From the NCBI GenBank assembly GCA_040772305.1, contig JAXGYK010000001.1, forward strand, positions 1,054,001 to 1,118,000: DNA of 64,000 bases. Reading direction: 5' to 3'. How positions within the stretch are numbered: position 1 is the first letter of the stretch; every line of letters starts with the position of its first letter. The notes below the pieces were generated by a model that was given only the letters and a program-made list of their open reading frames with translations, ran no database searches and was not told the DNA's origin. The DNA is from Mesolinea sp040772305 (lineage in GTDB: Bacteria > Chloroflexota > Anaerolineae > Anaerolineales > Anaerolineaceae). Positions 42,839-51,982 of the stretch are shown here, in pieces. A program made the position numbers and the translations under genes.

Positions 42839-43573
42839 TTAAGGGGTTGGTGTAGGTGCTGTGGTTGCCGTGGGTGCGGCAGTAGGCGTGGGGGTAACGA
42901 TGTTTACCGGTACCCTGATGAGGTCGCCAATTTGCAGTGAGCTGACGTCGGTGAGCAAGGGCAGACCCTGGGTCTGACGGTAGCGGTTGGTTTCTACCAG
43001 AATACGCTCCACAGTAGAGTAGAAGTATTGGGCAATCGAGCGCAAGGACGCGCCTTCGTCGGCTATGTAGTCGATGATGGTTCCACGGGGAATATCGCTT
43101 GGCCAAGGGGTGGCAGTAGGCATTTGCTGCCAGGGGGCAGGAATAAGCAGGGTTTGGCCTTCGCGAATTACGCAGTTTTGATCCAGGTTATTAAGCTGCA
43201 GGAAAAGCAGCATGGATTGTACATTGTGCGCCTCGTAAATAGACCAGCAGGTGTCTTCGGCCTTGACTATGTATGGGAAGGGGCCGTCCGGCGTTCCGGT
43301 GGGCGTGATCGTAGGGGTTAGCGATGGAGTTGGCGTAATAGTGAAGGTTGCGGTTGGCGTTACAGGTGTTGGTGTAAGCGTGGCTGTTGCCGTAGGCGTC
43401 TTTGTATGGAAGAGCGGTAATCCGCTGCCGCCCAGTTTGCCGGTAGCCCATAAACCAATGAGTGCCAGGCCAGCCAGGATAAGCAATACTGCCAGAATCA
43501 TCACAAACGACCGCAAAGTACGGCGTTTTTTACGGTAGGAGGAGAGCAAGCTGCTTGATTTTTTCTTTGCCAT
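42839..43573 (-). CDS. Membrane-anchored protein with two LysM-like domains
   Basis: The 244-residue protein has a Lys/Arg-rich start, one membrane helix (~20-42), a Thr/Pro linker and two LysM-type modules. The first is PYIVKAEDTCWSIYEAHNVQ... LLIP (~99-145); the second is GTIIDYIADEGASLRSIAQYF... LIRVPVNI (~163-225). The tail is Thr/Pro-rich. LysM binds peptidoglycan or chitin-like glycans, so it probably sits at the cell wall. No catalytic domain is present. The gene ends at an IS remnant, and its original terminator may have been lost. Confidence 0.8.
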   Translation of the reverse strand: MAKKKSSSLLSSYRKKRRTLRSFVMILAVLLILAGLALIGLWATGKLGGSGLPLFHTKTPTATATLTPTPVTPTATFTITPTPSLTPTITPTGTPDGPFPYIVKAEDTCWSIYEAHNVQSMLLFLQLNNLDQNCVIREGQTLLIPAPWQQMPTATPWPSDIPRGTIIDYIADEGASLRSIAQYFYSTVERILVETNRYRQTQGLPLLTDVSSLQIGDLIRVPVNIVTPTPTAAPTATTAPTPTP

Positions 43574-43696
43574 CTCAAATCCTTTCGGTTAAGAAGAAAG
43601 GTATAAAAACGAGATGAAATCTCGTTTGCATTTCTTTTCAAGTATATCACGCGGGCTAAAAGCTGTAATCTATGCGTTAGAGATTTGCGTTAGAGA

Positions 43697-43768
43697 TTAG
43701 TTATGCGCCAAGCCGCTTTGCCAGGCGAGCACAGCAGTCTGGGTGCGGTAAGATAGATTGAGCTTAGC
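43697..43768 (-). pseudogene. Fragment of a LuxR-type regulator C-terminus
   Basis: About 24 codons (NLSYRTQTAVLAWQSGLAH then stop) match the end of LuxR/NarL DNA-binding domains (…RTQAAV.A...GL). It runs in frame into the ABC debris on its upstream side, so both are remnants joined by a deletion. Two 13-bp copies of GCGTTAGAGATT lie next to it (43674-43698). Confidence 0.5.
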
Positions 43769-44355
43769 GATGCGTTCATCATGGACAACCATTATCAGGG
43801 TGAGCCCACCCGTACATGTCAAGCATGAATGTGATCGAGTATTTGTTCGTCGGCAATGTTATCCAGATTGCTGGTTAGATCATCCGCAAAAAGCATTGCG
43901 TGCTAGGGACAAATGCACGGATAAAATGCAGACAATTATGCACGATGTCCTAGGCCGACTTTATTGAGCATTTCGGCAGCTAAAAGGTAACAATTGCGTT
44001 TATCCTGACGGATAAACAGAGGCGAGACAACATTTTCTAAAGCCGTCATCGTATTTACCAGATAAAAATTCTGAAAGATGATACCCAGTTTCGGATTGCA
44101 CAGTTTGGCAAGCTCGTTTTCACGTAAGGTGCTGAGATCTTGCCCTGCAAGTACAACCCGTCCCTTATCGGCCTTGTCGATGCCAGTCAGGATTTAAAGC
44201 AGGGTGGTTTTGCCTGACCCTGAAGGACCAATTAAGCTGACCCACTCTCCCTGCTGCACGATGAAGCTGATATTGTGCAGGATGGGAAAAGTTTTCATGC
44301 CATTGCTCAGGTACTTACTTGCCGACAGCACATCAAGCATAATTTTTCTGTCCAT
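43769..44355 (-). pseudogene. Decayed LolD-type ABC ATPase gene
   Basis: The frame starts normally with a helical leader and Walker A (SLIGPSGSGKTTLL) but meets TAA at 44194, where relatives read TLLN-ILTGID. Further pieces in shifted frames still read VVLAGQDLSTLRENELAKL, LGIIFQNFYLVNTMTALENVV, LLAAEMLNKVGLGHRA and TLIMVVHDERIA. The signature motif is gone and Walker B is badly eroded. It was an ATPase of the lipoprotein/macrolide export (LolD/MacB) group. No permease partner remains. Confidence 0.8.
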
Positions 44356-44680
44356 AACTAACCCTCCAAAAGGTTGATTAAGACGAGTATCGGTTTTATT
44401 CGTATCTGGCACATCAGCTTTGGGACTGATATTGGCTAGGTCTCTAGTCGGGTTTTAAGAAAAAGCATCCGCTAAAGCTAGGTATATAATACAATATGTA
44501 AAATCAAATACAGATAGTACGAGACAACTTTTACCCATCTTATAAGAAAACATCCATCCTTTAAAAACCATTACCGAATACGTACCGTGTTCGTTTCTAA
44601 GCTTGGTGATAGGTGAATTTTAAAACAGTTAATACAAGGTTAATGATAGACAAATTTTATTACCACATTTAAATTGATTA

Positions 44681-44709
44681 TTGGACTTTTTGATATAGTC
44701 AGCTAAAAT
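44681..44709 (+). promoter_or_regulatory. Candidate promoter of the isochorismate-synthase-like gene
   Basis: TTGGAC (44681-44686), 17 bp, TAAAAT (44704-44709), 47 bp before the start codon. The 44356-44680 stretch upstream is AT-rich and shows no gene. I saw no clear Fur-type box. Confidence 0.4.
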
Positions 44710-44755
44710 ATAAGAGAATAAGGATAGGTAATAATAAGAAGCAAAAGGATTCGAA

Positions 44756-46180
44756 ATGACTTTTGATGCTTTCAACATAGTTAATAAATCCAAAGTTCAA
44801 GAATTAATAATCAAAACCAACACGAAAGAATCACTACATTGGATGGAAGTATTGCTGGAAAGCACGCAAATTCCTTTAAAATGTCCAAATTACCAAGGTG
44901 TATTCTTAAGTAAAAACATTGATAAGCGAAATTATTTGATCACCGGAACAGGTAGGTTGTTGGGTTTTAAAGTATTCATTTCATATCGTGAGATTTTGGG
45001 ACAACTGGATTATGCAAACGAAGTTATTTACACAGAAAAAATAAGCTCTGAGGATGGATTTACCACAATTCCTTTCAGGGGAGTTTTTATAATGTGCAAA
45101 AACATCTATCAAATTATAAAAGAAAATCTATCTCCAAAATTTGTTGACGTTCCATTTCTTGGGGGACTTAAAAGCATTATTCTTAGTGCGGAGCCTCAAG
45201 AAATTATCAATTTTTATTTGCCCGAAATAGTGCTTTTTGGAACGGGGGAGGATTTCCGTCTTTTTACAGCTACGTATATGCCCGATGAGCTTCCACTGCC
45301 CACTCCTTATACTGATCAGGTTCAATCCGAAAAACCCGGTTTTACCATTGTTTCTGAAGAACCTAGTAAAGCGGGATATATGGATGCGATGGATAAGATT
45401 CTCCTTCATCTAAAAACTAACTATCTTAAAAAGATTGTTTTTTCCAGGAAGCGCACGATTAAACCATGTGCAGGATTTGACAGGCAGCATTACATCAACC
45501 ACCTTTTGGACTACTACTTCCAGGAATATTTTTATCTGTTTCAACAGGGTGAAGAGGCAAGCTGGATTGGAGTATCACCAGAAGTTATTTTGAAACAGAA
45601 AGGCCGTCTGGCTGTAACTGAGCCGCTTGCTGGTACGCGTAAGAAAACAAGCGACAGCACGAATTATGAGGCAATTCGCAAGGAGCTTACAACAACTCCA
45701 AAAGATATTGCTGAGCACGAACATGCCTCTCGCTTCATGTTTGATCAATTATCTAGCGCAAAGATTGGTGAGGTTCGTGTTAACACCAACAGAACCTTAC
45801 TCGAGACACCTTATGCATTTCATATAAAAAGTGAAATCGCTATTAACTTAAATGAGTCTGCTTCGTTCTTTGATTTTATCAATGCAATTTATCCTCCTGC
45901 TACGATTTGGGGGATTCCTGTAGAAGAAACTGAAGAAATCCTCTCGAAAACTGAGCCATTTGCACGTGAATACTATACAGGTTTGTACGGATACTGGACT
46001 CTTGACGATACCGCAAATATTGCTCTTGTAATTCGATCTGCGAAACTGGAAAACGAAACCATTAGTGTTTATGCGGGCGGAGGTATTGTGGAATCGTCAA
46101 ATCCTGAAGCTGAATATGACGAGGCAGAAAATAAGATGCGGCCTATGCTGGCTTATTTTGTCGACGAAAAAATCCTTTAA
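44756..46180 (+). CDS. Isochorismate-synthase-like chorismate-binding enzyme
   Basis: The 474-residue protein has a poorly conserved N-terminal half and a C-terminal chorismate-binding domain. Diagnostic motifs: KKIVFSR (Lys at the place of the EntC general base), GVSPEVIL, EPLAGTRKK, DIAEHEH, HIKSEI, WGIPVEET, YYTGLYGYW and AGGGIVESSNPEAEYDEAENK. The conserved Lys and SPE Glu point to isochorismate or salicylate synthase rather than anthranilate synthase. No menaquinone, enterobactin or isochorismatase gene is in the window. The gene is AT-rich and is followed after 89 bp by a five-gene ABC transporter. Confidence 0.78.
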   Translation: MTFDAFNIVNKSKVQELIIKTNTKESLHWMEVLLESTQIPLKCPNYQGVFLSKNIDKRNYLITGTGRLLGFKVFISYREILGQLDYANEVIYTEKISSEDGFTTIPFRGVFIMCKNIYQIIKENLSPKFVDVPFLGGLKSIILSAEPQEIINFYLPEIVLFGTGEDFRLFTATYMPDELPLPTPYTDQVQSEKPGFTIVSEEPSKAGYMDAMDKILLHLKTNYLKKIVFSRKRTIKPCAGFDRQHYINHLLDYYFQEYFYLFQQGEEASWIGVSPEVILKQKGRLAVTEPLAGTRKKTSDSTNYEAIRKELTTTPKDIAEHEHASRFMFDQLSSAKIGEVRVNTNRTLLETPYAFHIKSEIAINLNESASFFDFINAIYPPATIWGIPVEETEEILSKTEPFAREYYTGLYGYWTLDDTANIALVIRSAKLENETISVYAGGGIVESSNPEAEYDEAENKMRPMLAYFVDEKIL

Positions 46181-46269
46181 AAGGAGTAGAAGAGCATTAG
46201 TTCAAACGAAAAGACAACCTTAAACTCTATACCTTATCATATGAGAGCTAGAAGCTAAGAAAGGAAAAA

Positions 46270-47889
46270 ATGCGTAAAAAATCATTAACCCTTGTATTTC
46301 TCGCACTTATCGTATCCTTGCTTGTTGGATGTGCGGGGCCCACAACACCGGCAACAGAAGCACCAGCAGCTGAACCTCCAAAGACTGATTCAGCAGCGCC
46401 AGCTGCTCCTGCGGCACCTGCAGTAGAAGAAGTAAAATCATCTCGTGATACATTGGTAATTGCTACGCCTGGAGACCCTGGCAGGCTCAGAAGCGACACC
46501 ATCAACAATCTGGTAAATATGCCCTACAACCGCCTGATTTACGACTATCTCTTTACGCGGAACAATAAAGGCGAATTTGAGCCAGCTTTGTGTGAAAGCT
46601 TCACTTTGGATGAAGACAATCTCGGTGTAGTTATGAACCTGCGCAAGGGTGTAAAGTTCCATAGTGGCAACATTATGACCGCGGATGACGTTTTAGCTTC
46701 GCTGATGATTGGCAAGCAAGACACTTCATCTGGACGTCAACTTGAATACATCAATTTTGATGAAAGTAAAGTGCTGGATGAGAACACACTGCACTTGAGA
46801 TTTAATGAAATCAATGGTGTATGGCAAAGTGCTCTTATAGCGATAGGTATTGTTGAAAAGGCTGCTTATGAAGCTGCAGCCTCCCCGGACGAATTTTACC
46901 TGGATCCCATGACAACCTCTGCCTATGTCCTCGAAAATTGGGTTTCAGGCGATAACCTCACTTTTAAGGCCTTTCCTGAGCATTGGTATGGGGCGCCTAA
47001 GATTGAGAACATCATCGTAAGAATTATTAGCGAGCCTTCGGTTGCCTTGATGGAGCTGCAAACAGGCGGTGTCGATGTGCTCTTCAATATGACACTGCAA
47101 AATTACCAATCTGCTAGTGAGATGGAGCATGTTACTGTCTTTGACGGTCAGCCTCCGATCGTTGTGGTCTTCCTTGGCTATAACCTTAAGAATGAATACT
47201 TATCGAACCTAAAGGTTCGCCAGGCAATTGCTTATGCAATTGATTGGGAAGCAATCAGCTCTGGAGCCTATGATGATGCAGCTGAACCTTCCTACAGCCC
47301 ATTAGGGAAAAATGCGCTTGGCTACGACCCCAAGTGGGAAGAATCCTATCCTTATTTTTATGACCCTGAAAAGGCCAAGGAACTGCTTGCTGAGGCTGGT
47401 TACACAGATGGGCTATCTTTGCGAGTGCTCGTTGACGACACACCCAATCGCCAGTTGATGGCTGAGCAGCTCTATAATATGCTTGCCGATATAGGTATTA
47501 CCCTGGATATCCAGAAACATGATTTGGCAACCACAAATGATATCGTTTCGAATTCGGATGACTACGATCTTTACATCCGAGGCGCATACAATAACAGCGG
47601 TGATATCGTCACCTTCTTGGCCACCAGTATGGGATTTACAGCCATCAATGTTGAGGCTGACACAGTTACAGGACCGGTCTATACAAAATATTTGGATGAC
47701 ATTTCCAAAGAGATGGACATCGACAAACGTATTGCCCTATATAAAGAATTCCAGGAAGCATTCTTAAACGACATGATGTACTGGGTTCCAGGTGTCCAAA
47801 TGAAAATTTATGCTGCTTTCGATAAAGATCTAAAGGATATTGAAATTCCGGGTGAGTATTGGATTTGGAACAATGCTTATTTTGAGTAA
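46270..47889 (+). CDS. ABC transporter substrate-binding lipoprotein, family 5 (peptide/nickel/opine type)
   Basis: The 539-residue protein has a lipoprotein signal (lipobox LLVGC), an Ala/Pro linker (~25-55) and an SBP_bac_5 domain. Family blocks are visible: PALCESFTLDEDNLGVVMNLRKGVKFHSGN, MTADDVLASL, LKVRQAIAYAIDWEAI and LLAEAGYTDGLSLRVLV. These proteins bind oligopeptides, nickel chelates, opines or sugars, and the ligand cannot be read from sequence. It is the first gene of the transporter set, separated from the permeases by a hairpin. The upstream isochorismate-type enzyme might supply a ligand precursor. Confidence 0.88.
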   Translation: MRKKSLTLVFLALIVSLLVGCAGPTTPATEAPAAEPPKTDSAAPAAPAAPAVEEVKSSRDTLVIATPGDPGRLRSDTINNLVNMPYNRLIYDYLFTRNNKGEFEPALCESFTLDEDNLGVVMNLRKGVKFHSGNIMTADDVLASLMIGKQDTSSGRQLEYINFDESKVLDENTLHLRFNEINGVWQSALIAIGIVEKAAYEAAASPDEFYLDPMTTSAYVLENWVSGDNLTFKAFPEHWYGAPKIENIIVRIISEPSVALMELQTGGVDVLFNMTLQNYQSASEMEHVTVFDGQPPIVVVFLGYNLKNEYLSNLKVRQAIAYAIDWEAISSGAYDDAAEPSYSPLGKNALGYDPKWEESYPYFYDPEKAKELLAEAGYTDGLSLRVLVDDTPNRQLMAEQLYNMLADIGITLDIQKHDLATTNDIVSNSDDYDLYIRGAYNNSGDIVTFLATSMGFTAINVEADTVTGPVYTKYLDDISKEMDIDKRIALYKEFQEAFLNDMMYWVPGVQMKIYAAFDKDLKDIEIPGEYWIWNNAYFE

Positions 47890-47912
47890 TGTTCATCTTT
47901 AAATAATGAAAT

Positions 47913-47948
47913 GAGAGGCTGTGACTTCTAAGCAGGTTGCAGCCTCTC
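47913..47948 (+). terminator. Intercistronic hairpin after the binding-protein gene
   Basis: A 9-bp perfect stem GAGAGGCTG / CAGCCTCTC followed by only TTTAG. It probably acts as a partial terminator or RNA-stabilising stem that keeps the binding protein more abundant than the permeases. Confidence 0.65.
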
Positions 47949-47972
47949 TTTAGAGTACAGAAAGGAGGTTTG

Positions 47973-48950
47973 ATGCTTCGATATTTGATAAGACGTCTAT
48001 TAGCGCTTATTCCTGTACTCCTTGGTGTTGCGTTTTTGATTTTTACGATGATGTACTTTACACCAGGCGATCCGGCAACCATTATTTTAGGTGATCAAGC
48101 TTCACCAGAGCAGTTAGCTGAGTGGCGTGCTGTAAGAGATTTAGATAAACCTTTTTTACAGCAGTTTGGTAAATACATTGCGAACATTGTTTTCCGTGGT
48201 GATTTTGGAGTGTCATATAAAACAGGAAAAAATGTTACCTCCTCGTTGCTCGAGCGCTTTCCTACCACCTTTGCACTTGCTATTGCAACTTGTGCGATTG
48301 CCATCTTGTTAGGTGTGTTGCTTGGGATCCTAGCGGCAAATAATCAGGGCTCCTGGATTGATAACATCCTCCGGATTTTTGGTATGGCAGGCGTCTCGAT
48401 GCCAATTTTCTGGCTGGGTTTACTCTTGATCCTTTGGTTTGCGGTACAGCTAAAGTGGTTTCCAGTTTCTGGCTGGTATGGTTCTAAGTATGTAGTACTA
48501 CCTGCCCTAACGATGGGGCTTACTTTTACGGCGAGCCTGATGCGGACTACCCGATCTAGTATGCTGGACTGTATCAAACAGGATTATGTAGTTACCGCAC
48601 GGGCAAAAGGCCAGACCGAACATGTGATTACCTATCATCACGTGCTCCGAAACGCGCTTATCCCTATTATTACTGCTGCGGGAAGTGCATTTGGTATTGC
48701 ATTGGCTGGGGCAGTAATTACCGAACAGGTTTTTTCTATACCTGGACTAGGAAGCCTGATGGTCAATGCCATTTCTACCAGGGATTATCCTTTGATACGA
48801 GGTAGCGTTCTGCTGCTAGCAGTAAGTTTTAGTATGGTCAATTTGCTTGTGGATTTTCTTTATGCTTTTGTTGATCCCCGTATTAAAGCGCAATTCTCAA
48901 GCAAATACAGCAAACATAAGAAAAGCAGCAGCAAGGACTCAGCACAATGA
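47973..48950 (+). CDS. ABC transporter permease, DppB/OppB type
   Basis: The 325-residue protein has six membrane helices and the family start MLRYLIRRLLALIPVLLGVAFLIFTMMYFTPGDPA, plus the EAA loop (VTARAKGQTEHVITYHHVLRNALIPIIT) that contacts the ATPases. The ATG at 47973 follows AAAGGAGG; longer frames upstream lack this. It overlaps the next permease gene by 4 bp (ATGA). It forms the membrane channel with the following gene. Confidence 0.92.
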   Translation: MLRYLIRRLLALIPVLLGVAFLIFTMMYFTPGDPATIILGDQASPEQLAEWRAVRDLDKPFLQQFGKYIANIVFRGDFGVSYKTGKNVTSSLLERFPTTFALAIATCAIAILLGVLLGILAANNQGSWIDNILRIFGMAGVSMPIFWLGLLLILWFAVQLKWFPVSGWYGSKYVVLPALTMGLTFTASLMRTTRSSMLDCIKQDYVVTARAKGQTEHVITYHHVLRNALIPIITAAGSAFGIALAGAVITEQVFSIPGLGSLMVNAISTRDYPLIRGSVLLLAVSFSMVNLLVDFLYAFVDPRIKAQFSSKYSKHKKSSSKDSAQ

Positions 48951-49816
48951 GCACACAAACACTTCAAATCAAACGCAGGAGCATGTTCGAGGAAGTGTGG
49001 TTGCGTTTCCGCCGTAAACCTATTGCAGTATTAGGCGGATTAATCATCATTATTGTAACCTTGCTCTGCCTTCTGGCTCCATTTATCGCTCCCTACGATT
49101 ATGATGCGCAAGACATATCCCGAAAGTTTACTGCGCCAAACCGTGAGTTTTTATTTGGTACCGATAATCTAGGCCGGGATATCCTCAGCCGGCTTTTATA
49201 TGGTGGACGCATATCGCTGATGGTTGGTTTTGTGTCAGCGTCAGTTGCGGCAGTTATAGGGGTTATCCTTGGAGCTATTGCTGCCTTTTATGGCAAGCGA
49301 ACCGATAACATTATTATGCGCTTCCTCGATATTTTTATGGCTCTTCCCCAAATGCTCTTAGCAATTGCCATTTCTGCGATGATTGGGACAGGGATTAAAG
49401 GTGCCATTATAGCTGTAACTATCGCTACCATCCCACGTTATGCTCACGCTGTAAGAGGGCCTATTCTGGCGATTAAAAGCCAAGAGTTTGTAGAAGCAGC
49501 CTTTGCAATAGATGCAAAGGACTCTCGAATTATTCTGCGCCATATCCTGCCGAACGTAATGAGCCCGATTATTGTCCAAGTTACGATGGGTGTAGGAAGT
49601 GCGATAACCATGGCTGCCTCTCTAAGTTTTCTTGGACTTGGTGTGCAACCACCCTTCCCGGAATGGGGTGCAATGATCTCAGCAGCACGCGTGTACATCC
49701 TCAATCATTCTTACCTGGTTACTTTTCCTGGACTTGCGATTGCAATTGTTGTTCTTGCTCTCAACCTTTTAGGTGATGGTCTGCGTGACGCGATGGATCC
49801 ACGCTGGAAAGAATAA
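48947..49816 (+). CDS. ABC transporter permease, DppC/OppC type
   Basis: The 289-residue protein has an N-terminal cytoplasmic stretch, a helix (AVLGGLIIIIVTLLCLLAPFIAPYD) and the typical TDNLGRDILSRLLYGGRISLMVGF block. The EAA loop reads EAAFAIDAKDSRIILRHILPNVMSPIIVQ, and the protein ends GDGLRDAMDPRWKE, a DppC hallmark. It partners the preceding permease. It starts by 4-bp overlap and is followed 19 bp later by the first ATPase gene. Confidence 0.93.
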   Translation: MSTQTLQIKRRSMFEEVWLRFRRKPIAVLGGLIIIIVTLLCLLAPFIAPYDYDAQDISRKFTAPNREFLFGTDNLGRDILSRLLYGGRISLMVGFVSASVAAVIGVILGAIAAFYGKRTDNIIMRFLDIFMALPQMLLAIAISAMIGTGIKGAIIAVTIATIPRYAHAVRGPILAIKSQEFVEAAFAIDAKDSRIILRHILPNVMSPIIVQVTMGVGSAITMAASLSFLGLGVQPPFPEWGAMISAARVYILNHSYLVTFPGLAIAIVVLALNLLGDGLRDAMDPRWKE

Positions 49817-49835
49817 GCAGGGAGGGAGAAAAGCA

Positions 49836-50831
49836 ATGAATAACCCAATCCTGGAAACCAAGAATTTAAGTATCCAGTATGTAACTAAAGATTTAGGCAC
49901 CTGCTATGCAGTAAATGATGTAAACATTCAGCTTCAAAAGAGCCATACCCTTGGTATCGTTGGCGAAACCGGTGCCGGGAAAACCACCCTCGCGAAAGGG
50001 ATTCTAAGGCTGCTACCGCAGCCTCAAGGGCGGGTGTCTAATGGAACGGTCTTTTTTAATGGCGAAGACCAATATCAGAAATCGGAACATGAAATGAGGA
50101 AAATTCGAGGCAAAAAAATCTCGATGATCTTTCAGGATCCGATGACTGCATTGAACCCTATAGATACTGTTGGTGATCAGATAGCCGAAGCTATTCGTCT
50201 ACACACAAAGATGAATAAAAAAGAGGCTGCACTTCGTGCAATTGAGATCCTAGAGATGGTAGGCATTCCTGGAGAACGCAGCAATGAATATCCCCACCAG
50301 TTTTCTGGCGGGATGAAACAACGTGTTGTGATTGCAATCGCACTATCTTGCTCACCTGAACTGCTAATAGCTGACGAACCAACTACCGCGCTAGATGTAA
50401 CCATTCAAGCCCAAGTGTTGGACATGATGAACGACCTTAAGCAAGAAATTGGCACTTCAATGATTTTGATCACGCATGATCTTGGTGTTGTGGCTGAGAT
50501 GTGTGATGATGTAGCAGTCATCTATGCTGGTGAAATTGTTGAAATGGGAACCGCACGCGATATTTTTAAAAGTATGGCTCATCCATATACCATTGGTTTG
50601 TTTGAATCGCTTCCTGATTTGAATTCAGACAGCAAGAGACTCAACCTGATCCCTGGCTTGATGCCTGATCCAACACAACTGCCTTATGGCTGTAAGTTCG
50701 CGCCACGCTGTAAGCATCATGTGGATGAATGTGACGCAGGGCCTATTGCGTTGAAAAGATTGTCCGACACCCATACTTGTCGCTGTCTTTTCCCGCAGCA
50801 AAGGAGGAACACCTTTGGGAACAATGCTTGA
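49836..50831 (+). CDS. ABC transporter ATPase, DppD/OppD type
   Basis: The 331-residue ATPase has Walker A GETGAGKTTLAKG, Q-loop SMIFQDPMTALNPI, signature FSGGMKQRVVIAIAL, Walker B LLIADEPTTALDVTIQ and H-loop THDLGVV. A C-terminal oligopeptide/dipeptide-type extension has the cysteine pattern CKFAPRCKHHVDEC...C, likely a 4Fe-4S cluster site as proposed for this family. The ATG at 49836 follows GGAGGG. It overlaps the last ATPase gene by 17 bp. Confidence 0.92.
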   Translation: MNNPILETKNLSIQYVTKDLGTCYAVNDVNIQLQKSHTLGIVGETGAGKTTLAKGILRLLPQPQGRVSNGTVFFNGEDQYQKSEHEMRKIRGKKISMIFQDPMTALNPIDTVGDQIAEAIRLHTKMNKKEAALRAIEILEMVGIPGERSNEYPHQFSGGMKQRVVIAIALSCSPELLIADEPTTALDVTIQAQVLDMMNDLKQEIGTSMILITHDLGVVAEMCDDVAVIYAGEIVEMGTARDIFKSMAHPYTIGLFESLPDLNSDSKRLNLIPGLMPDPTQLPYGCKFAPRCKHHVDECDAGPIALKRLSDTHTCRCLFPQQRRNTFGNNA

Positions 50832-51774
50832 AGTGAAAAACCTGAAGAAGTATTTTAAAGTCAACGCTGGTTTACTGCATGCGGTTGATGGTGTAAGTTT
50901 CAAAATTGAAGAAGGGCAAACCTTAGGAGTTGTTGGAGAATCAGGTTGTGGGAAATCAACGCTAGGCCGCGTGATTGTTCATCTACAGGATAGTACCGGT
51001 GGGCAGATTTTCTATCGTAGTGAAGATATTACTAACGTATCGAGGTCTAAGCTCTCTGAGTTAAGACATGAGATGCAAATTATTTTTCAGGATCCACATT
51101 CTTCTTTGAATCCGCGCATGACAGTTTTTCAGACCATTGCTGAACCAATGCAGATTTCAAATAAGCATTTATCAAGCGAGATTGAAGCCCGTGTCTCAGA
51201 AATGATGGACGTAGTTGGTCTGGCATCGCGTTTTGTGAACAGTTATCCGCACGAACTTGATGGTGGCCGGCGCCAACGTATCGGTATTGCCCGTGCCTTG
51301 GTGCTTAACCCTAAATTTGTTGTGTGTGATGAGCCTGTTTCTGCATTAGATGTCTCCATTCAGGCCCAGGTTTTGAATTTGATGCTTGATATTCAAGAAA
51401 ATTTGGGGCTGACCTACATATTCATTACGCACGACCTTTCGGTAGTAAAGTATATAAGTAATGAAATCCTCGTGATGTATCTTGGTCAAATGGTGGAAAA
51501 AGCAGTTTCCGATGACCTTTTCTTGCACCGCTTCCACCCCTACACAAAGGCGCTTATCAGCTCTGTTCCAAGACCAGATATTGACTATAAACGTCAGCGA
51601 ACGGAATTGAAAGGTGAGCTCACCTCACCGATTAATCCAAAACCAGGATGCAGGTTTGCTAGCAGATGCGTTTATGCTAAACCAAACTGCTTTAAGGATA
51701 ACCCCGAGGTGGTCGAGCTGACCCTTAACCACTTTGTGCGGTGTCACTATGCATATGAGATAAATGGGTTGTAA
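50815..51774 (+). CDS. ABC transporter ATPase, DppF/OppF type
   Basis: The 319-residue ATPase has Walker A GESGCGKSTLGRV, Q-loop QIIFQDPHSSLNPRM, a signature replaced by ELDGGRRQRIGIAR (Asp in place of the Ser of LSGG), Walker B FVVCDEPVSALDVSIQ and H-loop THDLSVV. The C-terminal cysteine pattern (CRFASRCVYAKPNC) is present. The TTG at 50815 was chosen because AAGGAGG lies 7 bases before it; the ATG at 50824 is too far from it. It completes the transporter and is followed by a strong terminator. Confidence 0.92.
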   Translation: MGTMLEVKNLKKYFKVNAGLLHAVDGVSFKIEEGQTLGVVGESGCGKSTLGRVIVHLQDSTGGQIFYRSEDITNVSRSKLSELRHEMQIIFQDPHSSLNPRMTVFQTIAEPMQISNKHLSSEIEARVSEMMDVVGLASRFVNSYPHELDGGRRQRIGIARALVLNPKFVVCDEPVSALDVSIQAQVLNLMLDIQENLGLTYIFITHDLSVVKYISNEILVMYLGQMVEKAVSDDLFLHRFHPYTKALISSVPRPDIDYKRQRTELKGELTSPINPKPGCRFASRCVYAKPNCFKDNPEVVELTLNHFVRCHYAYEINGL

Positions 51775-51805
51775 GAAAAACCTTTTTTGGACTTGGCTTA
51801 GCAAT

Positions 51806-51851
51806 CACCTCCCAGCTTGCGTGATGAGCAAATTCTGCAAGACGGGAGGTG
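51806..51851 (+). terminator. Terminator of the peptide-type ABC operon
   Basis: Outer stem CACCTCCC / GGGAGGTG and inner stem CTTGC / GCAAG, followed by TTTAT. It ends the 44.7-51.8 kb island. Confidence 0.8.
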
Positions 51852-51982
51852 TTTATCTGTACCAGCTTGAAAATGTAGACTCGAAGGAATAAAAATAGGA
51901 CTGCTTTTAGTACCCCGATAACAGGTCATCAGAAATGCTAGCGTTTGATCTATTCTAATAGAACAAAAAATCAGTCGATCAC

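Noticed and set aside
44356..44755. Fur box in front of the isochorismate-synthase-like gene
   Set aside because: The region is AT-rich but no convincing GATAATGATAATCATTATC-type repeat was found.
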